A DNA stretch of 9,805 nucleotides. It comes from Bacteroidales bacterium UBA3764. GTDB taxonomy: Bacteria; Bacteroidota; Bacteroidia; Bacteroidales; UBA932. Position numbers and translations under genes: made by a program. This document shows, in pieces, positions 5,878-9,805 of the stretch (the first letter of the stretch is position 1; every line of letters begins with the position of its first letter). The stretch lies in NCBI GenBank assembly GCA_002371115.1, contig DFFY01000068.1, positions 1 to 9,805 of the forward strand, written 5' to 3'. Under the pieces are notes generated by a model that was given only the letters and a program-made list of their open reading frames with translations, searched no databases and was not told the DNA's origin.

Positions 5878-6893
5878 CAGCCAAGGGGATAGTTCATGGT
5901 GATGCAGTGGAGGCCGCCGTGGCCGGAGAGGAGGGCACGGCAGTCGATGATTTCTACGGTGCGGTCCGGGAAGGCTTTTTGGAGCTGCCCGGCCGCTTTT
6001 GCATCTAAGGGGGAGCCGGCACCGGGCATGAGCACGGCACCGTTCACAATCAGGAAATTGGCGTAAGAAGCCGGCAGGCGGTAATCGTCCAGGTAGAGCG
6101 GCTCCGGAAGGGGCAGGGGAATGAGCTTGTAGGGCTGTCCATCCAGGGTGCGGAAGGTGTGGATCTGCTCCTCCATGGCCTTGAGGGACGCGTAATTCTC
6201 ATCGGCAGGATTGTCGCAGGCCGTATAGGCGATGGTGTCCGGGCTGCAGAAACGCGCCAGGATGTCCACGTGGCTGTCGGTGTCGTCGCCGGCAATGCCG
6301 CCGTGGTCCAGCCACAGGATACGCCGCAGGCCGAAGGCCTTCTTGAGCTTTTCCTCAATTTGTTCCCGGCTCAGGTACTCGTTTCGGTTCAGGGAACACA
6401 GGCACTCGCTGGTAGCCATGAGCGTTCCGGCACCGTCGGTGTCGATGCTGCCTCCTTCCAGTACGAACGGGCGCATGTCTATGTAGCGGACATCGGCCTG
6501 GAAAGCGCCGGCCTGGAAGATATGGCGGGTAATCTGGTTGTCCAGATCGGCCCCGAACTTGAGGCCCCAGCCGTTGAAGACAAAGTCCTCGATGCACTTT
6601 TCACCGTTGTCGCCCCAGACGGAGATGGCGCCGTGGTCGCGGGCCCAGGTGTCGTTGAGGGGACTCTCTATAAAGCGGACATTGGCGCCGGGGTACCAGT
6701 TGCGGGCTGCCATGTCAGAGAGGCACTCTGCCTTGTCGCGGCATACAATCAGCAGGGGTTCGTGTTTTGTAATGGCTTTTGCCACAGCTACATAGCAATC
6801 TAAAACCTGGGGTAGGGCATACCAGGCGGTGTCTTCGTGCGGCCAGGTCAGCTGCACGAACCCTTGTTGTTCCCATTCGGCCGGAAGTCTCAT
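5874..6893 (-). CDS. aguA: agmatine deiminase (peptidyl-arginine deiminase fold)
   Basis: AguA hydrolyses agmatine to N-carbamoylputrescine and ammonia, feeding AguB. The 339-residue protein is a full-length member of the PAD_porph/agmatine deiminase family of the guanidine-modifying enzymes. Visible active-site regions are DTWARDHG (81-88), LEGGSIDTDG (145-154), GDDTDSHVD (202-210, with H208 and D210) and the C-terminal GHGGLHCIT with the nucleophile C330. The frame stays open far upstream on the antisense of the acyl-CoA synthetase gene, but ATG 6891-6893 is chosen because MRLPAEWEQQGFVQLTWPHE is the family's normal N-terminus and it lies just downstream of a -7 box. The TAG stop is supplied by the right REP-like arm. 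It could instead be annotated as a general peptidyl-arginine deiminase-like protein, but nearby aguB supports agmatine as substrate. Confidence 0.94.
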   Translation of the reverse strand: MRLPAEWEQQGFVQLTWPHEDTAWYALPQVLDCYVAVAKAITKHEPLLIVCRDKAECLSDMAARNWYPGANVRFIESPLNDTWARDHGAISVWGDNGEKCIEDFVFNGWGLKFGADLDNQITRHIFQAGAFQADVRYIDMRPFVLEGGSIDTDGAGTLMATSECLCSLNRNEYLSREQIEEKLKKAFGLRRILWLDHGGIAGDDTDSHVDILARFCSPDTIAYTACDNPADENYASLKAMEEQIHTFRTLDGQPYKLIPLPLPEPLYLDDYRLPASYANFLIVNGAVLMPGAGSPLDAKAAGQLQKAFPDRTVEIIDCRALLSGHGGLHCITMNYPLGW

Positions 6894-6912
6894 ATCAATC
6901 TTTGTTTGCTTG

Positions 6913-6920
6913 CAAAGATA
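6913..6920 (-). promoter_or_regulatory. aguA promoter -7 box
   Basis: On the minus strand these bases read TATCTTTG, an exact TAnnTTTG match 19 bases before the aguA ATG. Twenty bases further upstream lies TTTA (6941-6944), one base off the -33 TTTG, and it sits within the -7 box of the divergent gene. A small inverted repeat, TTTGC-TT-GCAAA (6905-6916), overlaps the expected transcript start. Confidence 0.6.
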
Positions 6921-6940
6921 CGGATTTTCTAAAAAATTAG

Positions 6941-6948
6941 TAAATTTG
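6941..6948 (+). promoter_or_regulatory. acyl-CoA synthetase gene promoter -7 box
   Basis: TAAATTTG fits TAnnTTTG and lies 29 bases before ATG 6978, giving a leader of roughly 24 bases. No TTTG is found at the proper -33 distance. The box overlaps the likely -33 region of the divergent aguA promoter, so the two promoters share space. Confidence 0.5.
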
Positions 6949-6977
6949 TAAACTGTATTAAAACCATTAAGTTCACT

Positions 6978-8630
6978 ATGGAGAACAAAACCTATCCCCA
7001 TTATCTTCAGCGCCTGCAGGACGCTACCCGTAAATTCTGGGATAAACCTGCCCTCAATACCATCGGCGGAGATTCTTTTACCTACGCCCAGATGGCAACT
7101 TCCATTGCCCGTTTTCATATTGTCTTCGAAAAGGCCGGCTTCAAGAAAGGGGACAAAATCGCCCTTTGCGCCAACAATGGTGCCAAGTGGGGTTTTGCCT
7201 ATCTTGCCGTCAATACCTATGAGACCGTTATTGTTCCTATCCTGGCCGACTTTACGCCGGAGAGTGTGATGGGGCTGGTGAACCACAGCGATTCCGTGGC
7301 CCTCTTCACCAACGCCGCCCGTTGGGCCAAGATGGATGCCGCCAAAATGCCGGCGCTCAAGGTGGTGTTCGACGTAGACACCTGGAAGGTGCTCTTCTGC
7401 CGCGATACCCGCATCCAGGAGGCGGTGGACAACCTGGACAACCTGTTCAAGGAGAAATATCCCAATGGATTCGGCCCGGAAGACGTGGTGTTCCCTACGG
7501 ACAACTGGGACGACCTTTCCACCATCAACTATACGTCCGGTTCCACCGGAGACCCCAAGGGCGTCATGCTTACGTACCGCAACTTCAGCGCCAACGTGGA
7601 CTTCAGCCAGCGGCACGTCCCTGCCGGTGACAAGATGGTTTCCATGCTGCCCATGGCGCACATGTACGGTCTGGTAATCGAGTTCCTGTATCCGCTTTGT
7701 AACGGTACTTCCATTTACTGGTTGGGCAAGGCGCCCACTCCGGCATCCCTTATGAAGGCGTTTGCGGAGGTGAAGCCGTACCTGCTTATCACCGTTCCGC
7801 TGGTGATGGAGAAAATCTACAAGAGCAAGCTCAAACCCACGCTGGATAAGCCTGTCATGAAGGTGCTCACCAAGATTCCTCTCATCAACAATATTATCTA
7901 CAAGAAGGTGAAGGACGGCCTGGTGCAGGCTTTCGGTGGCAATGTGCAGGAATTCATCATGGGCGGCGCCGCCCTGAACCCGGAGGTGGAGCGCCTGTTC
8001 AAACGCATCAAATTCCCTTACCTGGTGGGTTACGGCATGACAGAAGCCTGTCCGCTGCTGGCCTATGAGCACTGGACCAAGTATGTGGCCGGTTCCTGCG
8101 GCAAGGCCGTGGATGTGGCGGAGGTCCGCATCGACTCCGACGACCCGCAGCACGTGGTGGGCGAAATCCAGGCCCGTGGCGAGAACATCACCATCGGCTA
8201 TTACAAGAACGAGGAAGCAACCGCCAATGCCTTCACGGAGGACGGTTGGCTGCGCACCGGTGACCTGGGCATCATGGACGCCGACGGAAACATTTTCATC
8301 CGCGGCCGTTCCAAGAACATGATTCTGGGTCCTTCCGGCCAGAACATTTATCCGGAGGAGATTGAAGCCGTGGTGAACAACCAGCTGTACGTGATGGAGA
8401 GCGTGGTGGTGGAGCGCGGCGGCAAGCTGGTCGCCCTGGTGTTCCTGGATGAGCAGGCCATCGCCTCCGCATTGCTGGACCATGAGGCCAAGGACAATAT
8501 CCCGGAGAACATCCGCCTGGGTGCCAACCGTCAGCTGCCCGGCTACAGCCAGATTGCCAAGGTGGAGCTCATGGACAAGCCCTTCGAGAAAACCCCGAAG
8601 ATGAGTATCCGCCGCTTCCTGTATAAGTAA
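6978..8630 (+). CDS. AMP-forming long-chain acyl-CoA synthetase
   Basis: A 550-residue member of the ANL (acyl-adenylate-forming) superfamily. It would activate a fatty acid with ATP to an acyl-adenylate and then to acyl-CoA at the cytoplasmic face of the membrane. Core motifs in order are the phosphate loop YTSGSTGDPKG (185-195), the adenine-binding YGMTE (352-356), the hinge-side WLRTGDLG (TGD 427-429) followed by GRSKNMILGPSGQNIYPEEIE, and the C-terminal PFEKTPKMSIRRFLY, whose lysine (probably K541) serves adenylation. The LGPSGQNIYPEEIE form of motif A8 is common in FadD-like enzymes of Bacteroidetes. It is somewhat shorter than the roughly 600-residue long-chain enzymes. Chain length is not readable from sequence, and other acid substrates are possible. 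It is divergent from aguA and convergent with htpG. Confidence 0.9.
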   Translation: MENKTYPHYLQRLQDATRKFWDKPALNTIGGDSFTYAQMATSIARFHIVFEKAGFKKGDKIALCANNGAKWGFAYLAVNTYETVIVPILADFTPESVMGLVNHSDSVALFTNAARWAKMDAAKMPALKVVFDVDTWKVLFCRDTRIQEAVDNLDNLFKEKYPNGFGPEDVVFPTDNWDDLSTINYTSGSTGDPKGVMLTYRNFSANVDFSQRHVPAGDKMVSMLPMAHMYGLVIEFLYPLCNGTSIYWLGKAPTPASLMKAFAEVKPYLLITVPLVMEKIYKSKLKPTLDKPVMKVLTKIPLINNIIYKKVKDGLVQAFGGNVQEFIMGGAALNPEVERLFKRIKFPYLVGYGMTEACPLLAYEHWTKYVAGSCGKAVDVAEVRIDSDDPQHVVGEIQARGENITIGYYKNEEATANAFTEDGWLRTGDLGIMDADGNIFIRGRSKNMILGPSGQNIYPEEIEAVVNNQLYVMESVVVERGGKLVALVFLDEQAIASALLDHEAKDNIPENIRLGANRQLPGYSQIAKVELMDKPFEKTPKMSIRRFLYK

Positions 8631-8667
8631 AAGTCACCCTTCGGCCCAAAAGCCGTAAAATGCAAAT

Positions 8668-8682
8668 AGCTCAATATGAGCT
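8668..8682. repeat. small inverted repeat in the acyl-CoA synthetase/htpG gap
   Basis: AGCTC (8668-8672) and GAGCT (8678-8682) can form a 5-bp hairpin with loop AATAT. On the minus strand it is followed by ATTTGCATTTT, so it might weakly assist termination of htpG. Confidence 0.35.
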
Positions 8683-8684
8683 TG

Positions 8685-8730
8685 TTACAAGAAATCGCCT
8701 ACGCAAATCTGCGCAGGCGATTTCTTGTAA
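8685..8730. terminator. bidirectional hairpin between convergent acyl-CoA synthetase and htpG genes
   Basis: Arms 8685-8700 (TTACAAGAAATCGCCT) and 8715-8730 are perfect 16-base inverted repeats. The 14-base interval extends the stem with CGCA/TGCG after one mismatch, leaving an AATC loop. It lies 54 bases after one stop codon and 19 bases after the other, so it most likely ends both transcripts. There is no T-run after the stem on either strand, unlike the terminator at 3952-3992. Confidence 0.65.
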
Positions 8731-8749
8731 TGTGCTATGAAACAATTGT

Positions 8750-9805
8750 TTACATTTCACGGAGCACTTTCTCGCTGCGGGCGATGAAGTCGCTCAGCGC
8801 CTTGCCTTTGAGCATGCCGTTGCCCAGCAGTGCCAGGTCCACCAGCTGGTGCAGCAGTTCGTTGTTCTTGGCAAAGGCTTCTACGTCGGCCCTGTGGGCT
8901 TTGCGGACAGCCTCACGGGCTTCGCGGGCCTTATTCTTCTCCTCGTCGGAGGCGTCGGACGGGGCCTCGGCGGGCAGTTCCGCCTGCGGGGCTACATCGG
9001 CCTGTTTGGCCGCCCAAATCTTGGCCACCAGCGGATTCTCCATGTTCACGGTGAGGTTGAAACTCTCCGGCATGGAGCCGTAGAAGTTCATGCCGCCGCC
9101 CAGGGCGCTCATTTCGCGGTAACGGCGCATGAACTCGTTCTGGGTGATGAGAATGGGAGTGGCGTTCTCGCCCAGGTTGTCGCCCTGCACAAAGTAGTCC
9201 GGACCTTGCGGCAGCACGGCCTTGAAGAGGTTCTCCAGGTCATAGCGCTCATCTTCCTTCATCTCCAGCTTTACCTTGTCTTCCTTGGGAATGAGGTTCT
9301 CCACGGCGTCGGAGTCCACGCGGGCAAAGCGGATGTCCGTGAGCTTCTGCTCCAGCAGGTTCACGTAGTGGGCGTCCAGTTCGCAGTCCATCAGGAGCAC
9401 GTCGTAGCCCTTGTCCTTGGCGGCCTGGATGTAGGCGTACTGGTCCTCGGGCTTGGTAGCGTACAGGTACACCAGTTTCTTGTCCTTGTCTGTCTGCTGG
9501 GCCTCCACGGCCGTTTTGTATTCGTCAAAGCTGAAGTATTTGCCATCGACATTCTTCAGGAGGGCGAACTTGAGTGCGCGCTCGCAGAACTTTTCGTCGG
9601 AGAGCATGCCGTACTCGATGAAGAGCTTCAGGTTGTCCCACTTTTCCTCCAGCTGGGCGCGTTCCTCCTTGAATATGTTCTCCAGGCGGTCGGCCACCTT
9701 CTTGGTGATATAGGTCGATATTTTCTTGACGGCGGCGTCGCTCTGCAGGTAGCTGCGGCTCACGTTCAGCGGAATGTCCGGGGAGTCGATGACACCGTGC
9801 AGCAG
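8750..9805 (-). CDS. htpG: Hsp90-family chaperone HtpG, C-terminal part
   Basis: The last 351 residues of HtpG; the N-terminal ATPase domain and part of the middle domain lie right of the window. The frame is open to base 9805 and begins LLHGVIDSPDIPLNVSRSYL, the middle-domain segment HtpG proteins share as GVVDSxDLPLNxSRE. It continues through the middle domain (FIEYGMLSDEKF, then KKLVYLYA) to the C-terminal dimerisation domain (LLHQLVDLALLGNGMLKGKALSDFIARS). A charged Ala/Glu-rich helical linker (AELPAEAPSDASDEEKNK) precedes the dimerisation part, as in other Bacteroidales HtpG. HtpG is an ATP-dependent cytoplasmic dimeric chaperone. The TAA stop (8750-8752) overlaps a 12-base palindrome AAACAATTGTTT (8740-8751) that may be incidental. 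Promoter and start are not visible. Confidence 0.94.
   Translation of the reverse strand: MLHGVIDSPDIPLNVSRSYLQSDAAVKKISTYITKKVADRLENIFKEERAQLEEKWDNLKLFIEYGMLSDEKFCERALKFALLKNVDGKYFSFDEYKTAVEAQQTDKDKKLVYLYATKPEDQYAYIQAAKDKGYDVLLMDCELDAHYVNLLEQKLTDIRFARVDSDAVENLIPKEDKVKLEMKEDERYDLENLFKAVLPQGPDYFVQGDNLGENATPILITQNEFMRRYREMSALGGGMNFYGSMPESFNLTVNMENPLVAKIWAAKQADVAPQAELPAEAPSDASDEEKNKAREAREAVRKAHRADVEAFAKNNELLHQLVDLALLGNGMLKGKALSDFIARSEKVLREM

Noticed and set aside
6894..8483. Upstream in-frame extension of aguA on the minus strand
   Set aside because: The extension is antisense to the acyl-CoA synthetase gene, His/Gly/Val-rich and unlike any deiminase. The true start at 6893 has the family N-terminus and a -7 box just upstream.
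8740..8751. Palindrome AAACAATTGTTT at the htpG stop as an operator
   Set aside because: It is short, AT-rich and at a gene 3' end with no promoter nearby, so it is probably incidental.

Overview
The window looks like chromosomal DNA of a fairly GC-rich member of the Bacteroidales (Bacteroidota). Four things point there: several starts are preceded by the Bacteroidetes -7 promoter box TAnnTTTG; Shine-Dalgarno sites are absent and leaders are short and A/T-rich; the UvrB carries the QTAGRAARN form of helicase motif VI; and the OmpA-type porin, agmatine-route putrescine enzymes and HtpG are of the kinds found in gut Bacteroidales. I cannot name the genus from sequence alone.

Layout from left to right. 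The 3' end of an AraC-family regulator gene (+) enters the window. Converging on it is uvrB (-), the excision-repair helicase subunit, with a doubtful small ORF overlapping its tail. An AT-rich divergent promoter region of about 150 bp separates uvrB from an OmpA-family outer-membrane protein gene (+), which ends in a strong intrinsic terminator. Immediately after that terminator a -7 box sits almost on the start codon of a HAD-family phosphatase gene (+), whose stop overlaps the start of aguB (N-carbamoylputrescine amidohydrolase, +). aguB converges on aguA (agmatine deiminase, -). A short divergent promoter region separates aguA from a long-chain acyl-CoA synthetase gene (+), which converges on the 3' part of htpG (Hsp90, -) running off the right edge.

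AguA and AguB are consecutive steps: agmatine to N-carbamoylputrescine, then to putrescine. Here they lie on two convergent transcripts rather than in one operon. The remaining genes are housekeeping (repair, envelope, lipid activation, chaperone) and show no common theme. No gap without a gene exceeds about 180 bp.

The most striking structure is between aguB and aguA: a 147-bp element bounded by perfect 32-bp inverted arms. Each arm begins with GTAG and can fold by itself into a bulged 12-bp hairpin. That is the architecture of a REPIN (two inverted REP sequences), a class best known from gammaproteobacteria and mobilised by RAYT transposases. The GTAG tetranucleotides also supply the TAG stop codons of both flanking genes. 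A second convergent gap (acyl-CoA synthetase/htpG) holds an unrelated, perfect 16-bp inverted repeat.
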